Origin: CAUUJV01 sp963545565
GTDB taxonomy: Bacteria; Actinomycetota; Actinomycetes; Actinomycetales; Bifidobacteriaceae
NCBI GenBank assembly: GCA_963545565.1
Contig: CAUUJV010000001.1
Location: 186,001 to 250,000, forward strand
Reading direction: 5' to 3'
Length of the DNA stretch: 64,000 nucleotides
The first letter of the stretch is position 1. Each line of letters begins with the position of its first letter. Both the position numbers and the translations under genes were made by a program. Positions 33,247 to 42,857 of this stretch are shown here, piece by piece. The notes below the pieces were generated by a model that was not told the origin of the DNA, made no database searches, and saw only the letters and a list, made by a program, of their open reading frames with translations.

Positions 33247-34380
33247 TTAGCTAAACGCATGCTTGAGTTTGTCGAAAAAGCCCTTTTGGGCAGTCGGAAC
33301 GGCGCGTGAAGTTTGTTCAATTTCAGCTTGATCATCTTTGTGTGCCTGTGCAAACTTTGTGATGAGCTTCTTCTCGGAGTCCTTAATCTTAGTAGGGATT
33401 GCGATAAGAATATGCACAACGAGTTTTCCACGAACTTCAGGATTGCGAAGCTGTGGAACGCCTAAATTATCAAGGGATATTGTGTCTTCCTGCTGGGTTC
33501 CTGATTCAACTTCGATTGTGCGCTGACCGTCGAAAGTGTCGATATTGAGGGTATGACCAAGCACTGCCCATGTCATAGGAATAGTAATCCAGCAGTGTAA
33601 ATCTTGACCAGATCGGGTGAATTGTTCATGACTCTTCACATGAACATCGACGAACAAATCTCCTGCAGGGCCACCGCCTTCGCCAACCTCGCCTTGCTTG
33701 GATAGCCTCAAACGGGTGCCGTCTTCAATGCCTGCAGGGATGTTGATACCTACGGTACGTTTTGTGCGCACACGACCGTGACCAAGGCATGAAGGGCAAG
33801 GATTTTCAATAATAGTTCCATGACCTTCGCAGCGTTCGCATGGTGCTGATGACATCATTTGACCGAGCATTGTGCGTACAACTTTTTGAATAGAGCCGCG
33901 CCCTTGGCAATCAGGGCATGTTACGGGATTCTCACCATTTTGCGTGCCTCTACCCTGGCACTCGTTGCATAACGAATATGCCTGAATATCAATATTGACA
34001 GTGCCGCCAAAGATTGCAGTTTTGAGGTCTATAGAGGAACTTGCAAGAGAATCACGCCCAGGCTGCGTACGAGAGACTGGCCCATTTTCACCGCCGAATC
34101 CGCCGCCAAAGAATTGACCGAAGATATCTGAAAAATCACCAAAACCAGCTTGAGAATATCCACCACCAGGAGCTGTAGGGTCAACGCCTTGATCATACAT
34201 TCTGCGCTTTTCGGAATCTGACAAGACCTCATAAGCGTTATTTACTTCCTTGAATTTGTCTTCAAACTCCGTGCCTGCGATATCTGGGTGGTATTTACGG
34301 CTTAACTTTCGATATGCTTTTTTGATATCGTCTTCGCTAGCATCGCGTGATACGCCCAAGACTTCGTAATAATCAGTCAC
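33247..34380 (-). CDS. dnaJ: Molecular chaperone DnaJ
   Basis: DnaJ is the co-chaperone that stimulates DnaK ATPase and delivers substrates. The J domain (residues about 1-65) includes the HPD motif, followed by a Gly/Phe-rich linker (GGGFGGENG). The zinc-binding region has four repeats (CNECQGRG, CPDCQGRG, CERCEGHG, CPSCLGHG) and precedes the C-terminal substrate-binding domains. The start is GTG 34380, giving VTDYYEVLGVSRD in frame; upstream codons to 34407 are unlike the family. It lies downstream of hrcA on the same strand, so it is the second dnaJ type regulated by HrcA. dnaK is not in this window. Confidence 0.95.
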   Translation of the reverse strand: MTDYYEVLGVSRDASEDDIKKAYRKLSRKYHPDIAGTEFEDKFKEVNNAYEVLSDSEKRRMYDQGVDPTAPGGGYSQAGFGDFSDIFGQFFGGGFGGENGPVSRTQPGRDSLASSSIDLKTAIFGGTVNIDIQAYSLCNECQGRGTQNGENPVTCPDCQGRGSIQKVVRTMLGQMMSSAPCERCEGHGTIIENPCPSCLGHGRVRTKRTVGINIPAGIEDGTRLRLSKQGEVGEGGGPAGDLFVDVHVKSHEQFTRSGQDLHCWITIPMTWAVLGHTLNIDTFDGQRTIEVESGTQQEDTISLDNLGVPQLRNPEVRGKLVVHILIAIPTKIKDSEKKLITKFAQAHKDDQAEIEQTSRAVPTAQKGFFDKLKHAFS

Positions 34381-34473
34381 TCTCACTCTTTTCGCTGTCT
34401 TACACAATAACTGTTCACTATTGTGTCATAAGCCATGACGGTTTGCTGTTGTGTTCGCTGTTACCTAAGCAAA

Positions 34474-35622
34474 TCAAGCAGTTCTATCAGGATCAATTGT
34501 TTCACTTAAGAATTGTGTAAGATAGAGTGCCACCGCTTTTACGGCTGCAATCGTTGTTGCATAGTCCATATGTGTTGGGCCAATTGATCCTACAAAAGCC
34601 ACTGGAGTGTCAAAATCCGAAACAGACTCTGAAATAGACTCAGGGGTGGAACTAGAAAAATCAGCGGATTTCTGAGAAGCGTGTCCGTATCCAGTTGTCA
34701 CAATCGCTGCATGAAGGAGCTGAGGTGTGTGAGTTTCAGAGCCGATGGCCACACCTACTTCGTTTGGCTGAGCTGATTCGCTCATATTCCCCATAAGCCG
34801 CATTAAAACGATTTGCTCTTCGAGTGCATCGAATAACTGCGTAACATCGTCTATGCTTGACATTCGTCCATGAACGAGGTGTGCTGTTCCAGACATATAA
34901 AGATTTTCGGGCTGCTCCTGAGAGTCAAGATCTGTAAAAATGGCAATGATTTTAGTGATAAGTTCCTTGAAGATGAGTGGATTAAGTGCTCCTAGATAAA
35001 TATTGTCTTCATTGGGGTGAGAAATACTTTGCTGAAGCTGCGTTACTGCACTATGCAGAGTCTTACCTTGACAAATGTCGTTGATGAAATTACTGAGAAT
35101 CTGTAATTCGTGCTGAGAAATAGCATGATGACTTGTGAGATTGCGCTGCTCTACGCGACCAGTATCGGTGATGATAACGGCTAAAACTACGGATTGAGAC
35201 ACTGCAATGAGTTCAATGTGCCGCAAAGTTGAGCGATTCAGCCTTGGAGATGCAACTACAGCAACCTGGCCGGTTAATTGTGCTAAAAGCTGCACAGAAC
35301 GATGTAGCACGTCGTCAAGATTGACTGATCCTGATAAGAAGTTCTGAATCGCTCGTTTTTGTGCAGTCGAAAGAGCGGCAACTTTAGCTAAGCGGTCTAC
35401 AAAATAGCGATACCCTTTTTCGGCGGGAATTCGCCCTGCAGAGTGATGAGGCTGTAGTAAATACTCTTCTTCTTCAAGGGCTGCCATATCGTTGCGCACG
35501 GTTGCGGAGCTAACTCCAAGATTATGCTTGCGTGCCAAAGTTGCTGAGCCCACGGGCTCTTGAGTTCGAATGTAATCTTCTACAACAGCTTGCAGAATAG
35601 TCATACGCCGATTATTAACCAT
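34474..35622 (-). CDS. hrcA: Heat-inducible transcription repressor HrcA
   Basis: HrcA binds the CIRCE operator and represses heat-shock genes, with GroEL needed for its activity. The 382-residue protein has the N-terminal winged helix (MTILQAVVEDYIRTQEPVG, SATVRNDMAALEEE, QPHHSAGRIPAEKGYRYFVD) and the dimerisation and GAF-like domains, then GPTHMDYATTIAAVKAVA at the C-terminus. ATG 35622 has AAGGAG five bases before it, so I prefer it to the frame opening at 35655. A CIRCE element lies 57 bases upstream. hrcA-dnaJ is therefore an autoregulated heat-shock operon. Confidence 0.95.
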   Translation of the reverse strand: MVNNRRMTILQAVVEDYIRTQEPVGSATLARKHNLGVSSATVRNDMAALEEEEYLLQPHHSAGRIPAEKGYRYFVDRLAKVAALSTAQKRAIQNFLSGSVNLDDVLHRSVQLLAQLTGQVAVVASPRLNRSTLRHIELIAVSQSVVLAVIITDTGRVEQRNLTSHHAISQHELQILSNFINDICQGKTLHSAVTQLQQSISHPNEDNIYLGALNPLIFKELITKIIAIFTDLDSQEQPENLYMSGTAHLVHGRMSSIDDVTQLFDALEEQIVLMRLMGNMSESAQPNEVGVAIGSETHTPQLLHAAIVTTGYGHASQKSADFSSSTPESISESVSDFDTPVAFVGSIGPTHMDYATTIAAVKAVALYLTQFLSETIDPDRTA

Positions 35623-35679
35623 ACTGACTCCTTGCATAAGATTACATTTCCACATTTTACGCCATTCCCAACGGCAGTT

Positions 35680-35706
35680 TTAGCACTCTAAGCTGAACAG
35701 TGCTAA
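35680..35706 (-). promoter_or_regulatory. CIRCE operator (HrcA-binding site)
   Basis: TTAGCACTC, nine bases, CAGTGCTAA. The consensus is TTAGCACTC-N9-GAGTGCTAA, so one base differs. It lies upstream of hrcA and within the divergent hrcA-tkt region. Confidence 0.92.
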
Positions 35707-35819
35707 CCACTTAGAAAGCTGAAAACGTCGGAACGATAAAGTAGCATGAAATAGTCATTTGGGCAGTGTTTGGGCTTCAAATGCTTGCCTGTATCGATTG
35801 GAAGGAAAGTTGATCACTT

Positions 35820-37913
35820 ATGGTCGATTTTGAATGGACTGAACTAGATGAGCGTGCAGTTAAGCTCGCCAAGGTCTTGTCAGCTGATGCTGTAGAAAAT
35901 GCAGGGCATGGTCATCCTGGTTCTCCTATCTCTTTGGCACCTATTGCCTACACCCTCTACCAGAAGTTCATGAAGCACGATCCTAAGGATCCAGAATGGG
36001 CTGGCCGCGATCGTTTCATCCTCTCTGGCGGTCATGCTTCTTTGACTCAGTATGTTGAACTGTACTTCTCTGGCTATGCACTTGGTCTTGAAGATCTCAA
36101 GAAGTTCCGTACTATGAACACCATCGCTACCGGTCACCCAGAATATGGATTGACTCCAGGTATCGAAGCAACAACTGGTCCACTCGGACAGGGTGTTGCA
36201 ATGGGCGTAGGCTTTGCTTACGGTCAGCGTTTCCAGCGCAACCTTCTTGATCCAAAGGCTCCAGCTGGTGAGTCTGTATTTGATCACAATATCTTTGTTA
36301 TCGCTGGTGAAGGCGACGTTGAAGAAGGCGTTTCTGGCGAAGCTAGCTCCCTCGCAGGCAATCAGAAGCTTGGTAACCTTACTGTTATTTTCGATGCAAA
36401 CCATATTCAGATTGAAGGCGATACCAAGCTTGCATTCGCAGAAGACGTTTTGAAGCGATATGAAGCTTATGGTTGGTATACCGATGAATTCAGCTTCGTA
36501 CAGCCAGATGGTTCTTACGTGGAAGACGTCAAGGGCTTTGCAGAGGTTCTCGAAAAGGCAAACAAGGTAACAGATCGTCCTAAGTTCATTAAGGTAGATA
36601 CTTTGATGGCTTGGCCAACTCCTGGCAAGACCAACAATGAATCTGCTCACGGTTCTAAGCTCGGCGCAGAAGCAGTTGCAGGTCTTAAGAAGATTCTTGG
36701 CTACGACCCAGAACAGTCCTTCCAGGTCGATGAGGAAGCTCTTGCACACGCACGCAAGGTTGCAGACCGTGGTGCACAGGCTCACGCTGAGTGGAATACT
36801 AGGTTCGAAGCATGGAAGGCTGCAAACCCAGAAAATGCAGCTCTTTACGAACGTATTCATGCTCACAAGCTTCCTGAAGGGTTCGATGAGGCTCTTGATG
36901 CTCTTGTCGCAGGCGCACAGGCAGGCAACAAGATGGCAACTCGTAAGGCATCTGGTGCAGCTATTAATGCTATTGCAGCTGTTATGCCTGAGCTTTGGGG
37001 AGGTTCTGCTGACTTGGGTGGTTCTAATTTGACCACTATCAACGGTGCAGATTCCTTCGAGCCTGCTGAATACGCAACTAAGACATGGCCAAACGTAAGC
37101 GAAGGTGGCCGCGTCATTCACTTTGGTGTGCGCGAATTTGCAATGGGTGCAATCACAAACGGTATTCTTCTCGATTCCGATACCCGTCCATTCAACGGCA
37201 CATTCTTCCAGTTCGCAGATTACGAGCGCCCAGCAGTTCGTCTTGCAGCCCTTATGAACATTCCTAATGTTTATGTGTGGACTCACGATTCTGTAGCGCT
37301 CGGTGAAGATGGTCCTACCCACCAGCCTATCGAGCATCTCGCATCTATGCGTGCAATTCCAAACCTTGAGGTAGTTCGCCCAGCTGATGAAGTTGAAACT
37401 GCTGAAGCATACCGTTACGCATTCGAGCGTGAAAGTACTGCTCCTGTAGCAATGATTTTGACTCGCCAAGGCGTTCCAACCCTCGAAGCAACTATTGCTA
37501 AGGCAAAGGACGGAGTCCGTAAGGGTGCATATGTGCTTGTAGACACCGAGGGGACTCCTGACGTAATTCTTATGGCTACCGGTTCTGAAGTTCAGCATGC
37601 AGTTGCAGCAGCTGAAACCCTCGCTGGTGAAGGCATCAAGGCTCGCGTTGTTTCCTTCCCATCTATGGAGTGGTTCGAGCAGCAGTCTGATGAATACAAG
37701 GAAGCAGTTCTTCCTGCATCTGTTAAGGCTCGTGTTTCCGTTGAAGCTGGTTTGGCTATGCCTTGGTACAAGTACCTTGGTTCATACGGTAAGCCTGTTT
37801 CCATTGAGCAGTTTGGTCTTCAAGGTGACGGTAACGACAATATGGTCGCTCTCGGCATCACAGCTGAGCATGTTGTAGAAGAAGCCAAGGCTTCGATTGC
37901 AGCTGCTAAGTAA
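35820..37913 (+). CDS. tkt: Transketolase
   Basis: Thiamine diphosphate enzyme that transfers two-carbon units between sugar phosphates; with transaldolase it supplies the bifid shunt. The 697-residue protein has the N-terminal TPP region (GHGHPGSPISLAPIAYTL, TTGPLGQGVAMGVG, and the metal/TPP motif AGEGDVEEGVSGEASS, where GDGD is more usual). The pyrimidine domain follows (HFGVREFAMGAI, HDSVALGEDGPTHQP), then the C-terminal domain. Codon use is markedly more biased than in the neighbours, in line with high expression. tal follows after 81 bases. A GGAAGGAAAG ribosome binding site is spaced somewhat far from the ATG. Confidence 0.96.
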   Translation: MVDFEWTELDERAVKLAKVLSADAVENAGHGHPGSPISLAPIAYTLYQKFMKHDPKDPEWAGRDRFILSGGHASLTQYVELYFSGYALGLEDLKKFRTMNTIATGHPEYGLTPGIEATTGPLGQGVAMGVGFAYGQRFQRNLLDPKAPAGESVFDHNIFVIAGEGDVEEGVSGEASSLAGNQKLGNLTVIFDANHIQIEGDTKLAFAEDVLKRYEAYGWYTDEFSFVQPDGSYVEDVKGFAEVLEKANKVTDRPKFIKVDTLMAWPTPGKTNNESAHGSKLGAEAVAGLKKILGYDPEQSFQVDEEALAHARKVADRGAQAHAEWNTRFEAWKAANPENAALYERIHAHKLPEGFDEALDALVAGAQAGNKMATRKASGAAINAIAAVMPELWGGSADLGGSNLTTINGADSFEPAEYATKTWPNVSEGGRVIHFGVREFAMGAITNGILLDSDTRPFNGTFFQFADYERPAVRLAALMNIPNVYVWTHDSVALGEDGPTHQPIEHLASMRAIPNLEVVRPADEVETAEAYRYAFERESTAPVAMILTRQGVPTLEATIAKAKDGVRKGAYVLVDTEGTPDVILMATGSEVQHAVAAAETLAGEGIKARVVSFPSMEWFEQQSDEYKEAVLPASVKARVSVEAGLAMPWYKYLGSYGKPVSIEQFGLQGDGNDNMVALGITAEHVVEEAKASIAAAK

Positions 37914-37994
37914 GCACAAATAGCAGATAACATAGAGTAAAATTTAGGGGAAGTTTCCAGCTTCCCCACTCCAAAAATATAAGGAGAAATCAAT

Positions 37995-39104
37995 ATGGCA
38001 CAGAATGTGCATACACAGAAGACAAGCGACTCTGGCGTTTCTATTTGGCTCGATGATTTGAGCCGCAGCCGCATTGAGTCTGGCTCTTTGCAGGAACTCA
38101 TCGCTAACAAGAATGTTGTTGGCGTTACCACAAACCCTTCTATCTTCCAGAAGGCTCTTGCTGAGGTAGGCCCATACGACGCACAGCTTAAGGAGCTTGG
38201 CAAGGTAGATGTTGAGACCGCTGTACGCGAGCTCACCACCACTGATGTTCGCAATGCAACAGACATCTTCCGCGAGATTGCAGAAGCCACTGACTTCGTT
38301 GATGGCCGCGTTTCCATTGAGGTTGATCCTCGTCTTGCACACGACACTGAGAACACCGAAAAGCAGGCTGAAGAGCTTTGGGCAAAGGTTGATCGTCCAA
38401 ATGCAATGATCAAGATTCCTGCAACCCTCGAAGGCCTCCCAGCAATCACTGCTACCCTTTCCAAGGGTATCTCTGTAAACGTAACCTTGATCTTCTCCAT
38501 CGAGCGCTACGAGCAGGTTATTGATGCCTTCATCGAAGGTATGGTTCAGGCTGATCAGAATGGTCACGACTTGAAGCACATGGGTTCCGTAGCTTCCTTC
38601 TTCGTTTCCCGTGTTGACACTGCAATCGACAAGCAGCTTGAAGAAATCGGTACTGACGAAGCTAAGGCTCTTGAAGGCAAGGCAGCAGTTGCTAACGCAC
38701 GCATCGCTTACGAACTCTTCGAAAAGAAGTTTGCTGAAGATCCTCGCTGGGCAGCTCTCGAAGCAAAGGGTGCAAAGCGCCAGCGTCCACTCTGGGCTTC
38801 TACCGGCACCAAGAACGCAGCATACTCACCTTCCAAGTATGTTGACGAACTCGTTGCTCCAAACGTTGTAAACACTATGCCTGAGAAGACCCTTAACGCT
38901 CTTGCAGAGCAGGGTAACGGCGCTCCTTCCATCGAAGGCACCTATGAAGAATCTCACGCAATTATGGAGAAGCTCGCTGAGCTCGGCATCAACATTAAGG
39001 ATGTTACTGACAAGCTCGAAGCTGATGGTGTTGCAGCATTCATCAAGTCTTGGGACTCTGTGCTTGCTGATACTCAGGCTGGTATCGATCGCGTAAACGC
39101 ATAA
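37995..39104 (+). CDS. tal: Transaldolase
   Basis: Transaldolase moves a dihydroxyacetone unit between sugar phosphates through a Schiff base. The 369-residue protein is of the TalB-related actinobacterial type: SIWLDDLSRSRIESG near the N-terminus, VTTNPSIFQKAL, the catalytic lysine in NAMIKIPAT, and WASTGTKN. The length matches mycobacterial Tal. A strong AAGGAG ribosome binding site precedes the ATG. Like tkt, it shows strong codon bias. The pair lies downstream of the hrcA promoter region but on the opposite strand, and ends in its own terminator. Confidence 0.96.
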   Translation: MAQNVHTQKTSDSGVSIWLDDLSRSRIESGSLQELIANKNVVGVTTNPSIFQKALAEVGPYDAQLKELGKVDVETAVRELTTTDVRNATDIFREIAEATDFVDGRVSIEVDPRLAHDTENTEKQAEELWAKVDRPNAMIKIPATLEGLPAITATLSKGISVNVTLIFSIERYEQVIDAFIEGMVQADQNGHDLKHMGSVASFFVSRVDTAIDKQLEEIGTDEAKALEGKAAVANARIAYELFEKKFAEDPRWAALEAKGAKRQRPLWASTGTKNAAYSPSKYVDELVAPNVVNTMPEKTLNALAEQGNGAPSIEGTYEESHAIMEKLAELGINIKDVTDKLEADGVAAFIKSWDSVLADTQAGIDRVNA

Positions 39105-39157
39105 GTTAGTTCACTCCCCCTTTGGAATTCTAACTTCTAGTTTCGCTAGATAAATTT

Positions 39158-39187
39158 AAGGGACTTACCTTCGGGTGGGTCCCTTTT
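39158..39187 (+). terminator. Terminator after tal
   Basis: AAGGGAC / GTCCCTT stem extended by ACC / GGT around a TTCG tetraloop, followed by TT. Confidence 0.88.
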
Positions 39188-39227
39188 GCATATAAGAGGA
39201 ATAAACAAGAAAATAGGAGATAGGTAG

Positions 39228-39254
39228 AAAAAAGAGCCTGCAGAAGCAGACTCT
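39228..39254 (-). terminator. Terminator after secG
   Basis: On the minus strand AGAGTCTGC, loop TTCT, GCAGGCTCT form a 9-bp stem with one G-U pair, followed by TTTTT. It lies 40 bases past the secG stop. Confidence 0.9.
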
Positions 39255-39293
39255 AAAACTTTAATTTATTTGCTTATTCAGTATTAGCGCTTG

Positions 39294-39542
39294 TTAGCCT
39301 AGGTTATACTTCATCATGAAGTCAAGGCCAATAATAATAGCAACCCATAGAACAGCAACAATAATAGTAATACGGTTCAAGTTACGTTCTGCCACACCTG
39401 AAGTTCCAGCGTTTGCGGAGATTCCCCCACCGAACATATCGGAAAGGCCACCGCCCTTACCCTTGTGCATCAAGATAAGCATTGTGAGCAAAAGGCTGAG
39501 AATAACAACAGCAATCTCAAGACCAATCTTCAGATATGTCAC
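39294..39542 (-). CDS. secG: Preprotein translocase subunit SecG
   Basis: SecG is a small component of the SecYEG protein-conducting channel. The 82-residue protein has two hydrophobic helices (IGLEIAVVILSLLLTMLIL and ITIIVAVLWVAIIIGLDFMM) separated by the conserved Gly-rich loop HKGKGGGLSDMFGGG. Location beside tpiA and pgk is the common actinobacterial order. A GGAGGT ribosome binding site precedes the GTG/ATG region at 39542. It ends the minus-strand glycolytic cluster. Confidence 0.94.
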   Translation of the reverse strand: MTYLKIGLEIAVVILSLLLTMLILMHKGKGGGLSDMFGGGISANAGTSGVAERNLNRITIIVAVLWVAIIIGLDFMMKYNLG

Positions 39543-39598
39543 AGATATACCTCCAGTTAAATGTCTTCTAGTACTATAGCTTAGTTCACACCATAGAA

Positions 39599-40393
39599 TT
39601 AACGGTGTCGTGCTGCTTTTTGTGTAAGACGTACAATAGTAGAAAATTCGTCAGCATCAAGCGATGCTCCCCCAACGAGGAATCCATCCATATCTTTAGC
39701 TTGCGTTATGAGCTGTGTTGCGTTGGCACTTGTAACGGAACCACCATAGAGAATACGAACTTGCTGAGCTATTTTTTCTCCGTACACATCAACGAAATGA
39801 TTTCGGATTGCGTGAGCAGCATCTTGCGCAGATTGCGGTGTTGCCACCAAGCCGGTGCCAATAGCCCACACGGGTTCGTAAGCTACAAGCATTTGAGCAG
39901 CCTCCTCGGCACCCAAATCGCGAGTTATATCAGATACTTGGCCAACAGCATATTCAAGCTCTATGCCCTGTCTACGCTCGTCGTAGCCCTCTCCTACGCA
40001 CAAGATTGGCTTCATACCTGCCGCAATAACTGCACGTACTTGATCCACCAGGTTTGCATCGTCATCTGGATGATATTTGCGGCGTTCGGAATGTCCCACA
40101 ATTACATATGTGCATCCTAATTGAGACAACATATCAGCCGAGACGTCTCCAGTAAAAGCCCCCTGGGTAGTAACGGAAACAGTTTGGGCACCGTATTGAA
40201 GTTTCAATTTATCTGCCTCAACGAGCACCTGAACGCTGCGAATAGACGTGAAAGGAGGGGTGAGAGCAACCTCACATGTCGAATAGTCAAAATGTGCGTC
40301 GCGAAGGAGCCACACAAGCTTTTGAACGAAGTAGGTAGCTTCAAAATGGTCGAAGTTCATCTTCCAATTACCAATAACTATTGGAGTTCGCAT
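39599..40393 (-). CDS. tpiA: Triosephosphate isomerase
   Basis: TpiA interconverts dihydroxyacetone phosphate and glyceraldehyde 3-phosphate. The 264-residue protein has NWKMN at the N-terminus (catalytic Lys), GHSERRKYH (electrophilic His), AYEPVWAIGTG (catalytic Glu) and the phosphate loop ILYGGSVTSANA. The open frame reaches 40420, but MRTPIVIGNWKMN at 40393 is the natural start and has GAAAGG upstream. A terminator between pgk and tpiA suggests that tpiA has its own promoter or is expressed by readthrough. Confidence 0.96.
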   Translation of the reverse strand: MRTPIVIGNWKMNFDHFEATYFVQKLVWLLRDAHFDYSTCEVALTPPFTSIRSVQVLVEADKLKLQYGAQTVSVTTQGAFTGDVSADMLSQLGCTYVIVGHSERRKYHPDDDANLVDQVRAVIAAGMKPILCVGEGYDERRQGIELEYAVGQVSDITRDLGAEEAAQMLVAYEPVWAIGTGLVATPQSAQDAAHAIRNHFVDVYGEKIAQQVRILYGGSVTSANATQLITQAKDMDGFLVGGASLDADEFSTIVRLTQKAARHR

Positions 40394-40472
40394 AGAAAGC
40401 TGCCTTTCGTCTAATCCCAAGTATTCACAAGACTGAATAAAAATATAAGCCTAGGTACATAATTTGGTATAT

Positions 40473-40508
40473 AAAAGGCCGGCTCCCGAATATTCGAGAA
40501 ACCGACCT
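40473..40508 (-). terminator. Terminator after pgk
   Basis: On the minus strand AGGTCGG pairs with CCGGCCT, and an inner CTCGAA/TTCGGG stem with some wobble continues it, followed by TTTT. It lies in the pgk-tpiA gap. Confidence 0.82.
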
Positions 40509-40523
40509 ACTAGTTTTGCTAAA

Positions 40524-41723
40524 TTAGTCGAGAACGCTCAAACCAGGAAGAGTCTTGCCTTCGAGGAATTCGAGTGAAGCGCCACCACCAGTGGAAATGT
40601 GGGAGAACTTGGTCTCGTCGAATCCAAGATTTCGAACTGCAGAAGCAGAATCGCCACCACCAACGATGGAGAATGCGCCGTTTTCTGCTGTTGCATCAAT
40701 GAGTCCCTGTGCTACTGCACGAGTACCACCAGCGAAGTTTGCAAATTCAAATACGCCCATCGGACCATTCCACACAACAGTCTTGGAGTCAACAATCTTG
40801 TCGTGGAAGAGCTTCTGAGATTCAGGGCCAATATCAAGACCAATCTTGTCTGCAGGAATCTGATCTGCTGCAACAGTAACGTATGCTGAATCAGCAGCGA
40901 AGGAATCTGCAGCGAGAATATCGGTAGGAAGAACGATTTCTACATTGTTCTTCTTTGCAGTCTCGATGTAACCCTTAACGGTGTCGATCTGATCTTCTTC
41001 AAGAAGAGACTTTCCAACTTCATAGCCTTGGGCTTTGAGGAAGGTGAACACCATGCCTCCGCCGATAATCAGACGATCAGCCTTATTGAGAAGGTTAGAG
41101 ATAACGCCGAGCTTGTCAGACACTTTGGAACCGCCGAGAACAACAGTCAAAGGACGCTCTGGGTTGTTTGTAGCCTTAGAAAGTGCGGTTACTTCCTTCT
41201 CAACAAGAAGACCCGCTGCTGCTGGCAAATCAGCTGCTACGTCATAGTTGGAGCCCTGTGCGCGGTGAACAACGCCGAAGCCATCCGAAACGAATGCCTC
41301 GCCGAGTGCAGCAATCTTCTGTGCATATGCTGCTCGCTCTTGTGCATCTTTGCTGGTTTCTTCAGGATTGAAGCGAACATTTTCAAGCAGAACAACATCA
41401 CCATTGTTCATAGCTGCAACCTTAGCCTGTGCATCTTCGCCATAGGTATCTTTAGCAAGAGCAACATCAGTTCCGAGGAGTTCACCTAAACGAGCTGCTA
41501 CTGGAGCGAGGCTGAGCTCTGGAACAACCTTGCCCTTTGGGCGGCCAAGGTGAGCCATAACGATAACCTTTGCACCCTGCTCGCGCAAAGCATTGAGAGT
41601 AGGCAAAGCGGCACGAATACGACCATCATCGGTGATTGTTGTACCGTCAAGTGGAACATTAAAATCAGCACGAACAAGTACGCGCTTACCTTCGAGGTTT
41701 CCAAGATCCTTAAGAGTCTTCAT
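40524..41723 (-). CDS. pgk: Phosphoglycerate kinase
   Basis: Pgk makes ATP from 1,3-bisphosphoglycerate in glycolysis. The 399-residue protein has the N-terminal substrate-binding RVLVRADFNVPLDG, MAHLGRPKGK and ENVRFNPEE. The nucleotide domain has VLGGSKVSDKLGVI, GGGMVFTFLKAQG and WNGPMGVFE, with the closing SIVGGGDSASAVR and STGGGASLEFLEG. Length and motifs are standard. Codon use is strongly biased, in line with high expression. whiA lies upstream on the same strand across a 183-base gap. Confidence 0.97.
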   Translation of the reverse strand: MKTLKDLGNLEGKRVLVRADFNVPLDGTTITDDGRIRAALPTLNALREQGAKVIVMAHLGRPKGKVVPELSLAPVAARLGELLGTDVALAKDTYGEDAQAKVAAMNNGDVVLLENVRFNPEETSKDAQERAAYAQKIAALGEAFVSDGFGVVHRAQGSNYDVAADLPAAAGLLVEKEVTALSKATNNPERPLTVVLGGSKVSDKLGVISNLLNKADRLIIGGGMVFTFLKAQGYEVGKSLLEEDQIDTVKGYIETAKKNNVEIVLPTDILAADSFAADSAYVTVAADQIPADKIGLDIGPESQKLFHDKIVDSKTVVWNGPMGVFEFANFAGGTRAVAQGLIDATAENGAFSIVGGGDSASAVRNLGFDETKFSHISTGGGASLEFLEGKTLPGLSVLD

Positions 41724-41906
41724 GTTATCCTTTCCGACTTAAGGAGGGATTTCGCAGATTGAGGATTCCTTCTCAATAAGGCTTCCCCAGTAAGGACTTT
41801 CCCAGTGTGGATTACATAGTCGATATTACCCCACGACTGATAAAAATTTCAGCATACTTTCATGTTTCATAAGCACTTTTAGTAAGTACTTTGTCAAATG
41901 TTGCTT

Positions 41907-42857
41907 CTACTCACCCGCTGCTGCTCGTTGTTTCTCTACCTTCGCAGAAAGTTGGAGAAGGCGGCGGATACGACCTGCAATTGCGTCCTTGGTAATCGGA
42001 GGATCTGCAAGGCGACCGAGTTCTTCAAGACTTGCATCTCGGTGATCGAGACGGAGCTGGCCAGCTGCACGCAGATTCTCAGGAATATCGTCTCCCAAAA
42101 TCTGGAACGCTTTTGTTACCTTTTCGCTTGCTTCAACGGCAGCTTTTGCGCTACGGCGCATATTTGCATCATCAAAGTTTGCGAGACGATTTGCCTTGCC
42201 GCGAGACTCGCCATCTGTGCGCTTACCGCTCCATTCGCGTGCTGTGCGAGTTGCACCCATAAGAATAAGCATGCGCTCAACAACATCAGGATCTCTTAAA
42301 GTAACGCGCTCTGAGCTGCGAACTTGACGGGCCTTTGCAGTAATTCCCAAGCGACGAGCGGCACTAATCAAAGCTATTGCAGCTTCTGCACCGGGGCATA
42401 CAATTTCGAGATAACTTGCTTTGCCAGGGTCGCTAAGCTCACCATGAGCCAAGAATGCCCCACGCCAAGCTGCCTTTACTTGGGCAATATTACCTTGAAC
42501 AATGTCTTCTGGAAGTCCACGAACGGGGTGCTTACGGCGATCTAGCAAGCCAGACTGGAGTGCAAGGGCGCCCCCCGCGCGCATAACACGTACGGAATAG
42601 TAATCAACGGTACCATTCGGACGCTCATGGGTTACGCGAAGAACATCAGAGTCGTGGCCGTAAACTTGCTTGATGGTTCTTTGAAGCCATTGAGCAGCTG
42701 CGAGGTTGTCAAACTGGGCTTCAACCACAATATGACGTTGAATTAGATGTAGACCGCCACCAAAACGAATCATTGCTGCAGCTTGTGCCTTTTGCGCAGC
42801 TGCAGGTTCGTCTGTTATAGCTGCTAGTTCGTTCTTGACCTCGTCGACTAGAGCCAC
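41907..42857 (-). CDS. whiA: DNA-binding regulator WhiA
   Basis: WhiA is a transcription factor with a LAGLIDADG-endonuclease-like N-terminal fold and a C-terminal helix-turn-helix. It is known for sporulation control in Streptomyces and for division and metabolic effects in other Gram-positives. The 316 residues include KNELAAITDEPAAAQKAQAAA at the start (quoted in part), ARRLGITAKARQ, and the helix-turn-helix ELGRLADPPITKDAIAGRIRRL (in part) near residues 275-300. Position after rapZ matches other actinobacteria, except that yvcK, normally between rapZ and whiA, is missing. Confidence 0.94.
   Translation of the reverse strand: MALVDEVKNELAAITDEPAAAQKAQAAAMIRFGGGLHLIQRHIVVEAQFDNLAAAQWLQRTIKQVYGHDSDVLRVTHERPNGTVDYYSVRVMRAGGALALQSGLLDRRKHPVRGLPEDIVQGNIAQVKAAWRGAFLAHGELSDPGKASYLEIVCPGAEAAIALISAARRLGITAKARQVRSSERVTLRDPDVVERMLILMGATRTAREWSGKRTDGESRGKANRLANFDDANMRRSAKAAVEASEKVTKAFQILGDDIPENLRAAGQLRLDHRDASLEELGRLADPPITKDAIAGRIRRLLQLSAKVEKQRAAAGE

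Noticed and set aside
35880..37598. A 570-codon open frame antisense to tkt
   Set aside because: It is the mirror of a highly codon-biased gene. The product is Cys/Ser-rich without family motifs, while tkt on the other strand has all transketolase motifs.
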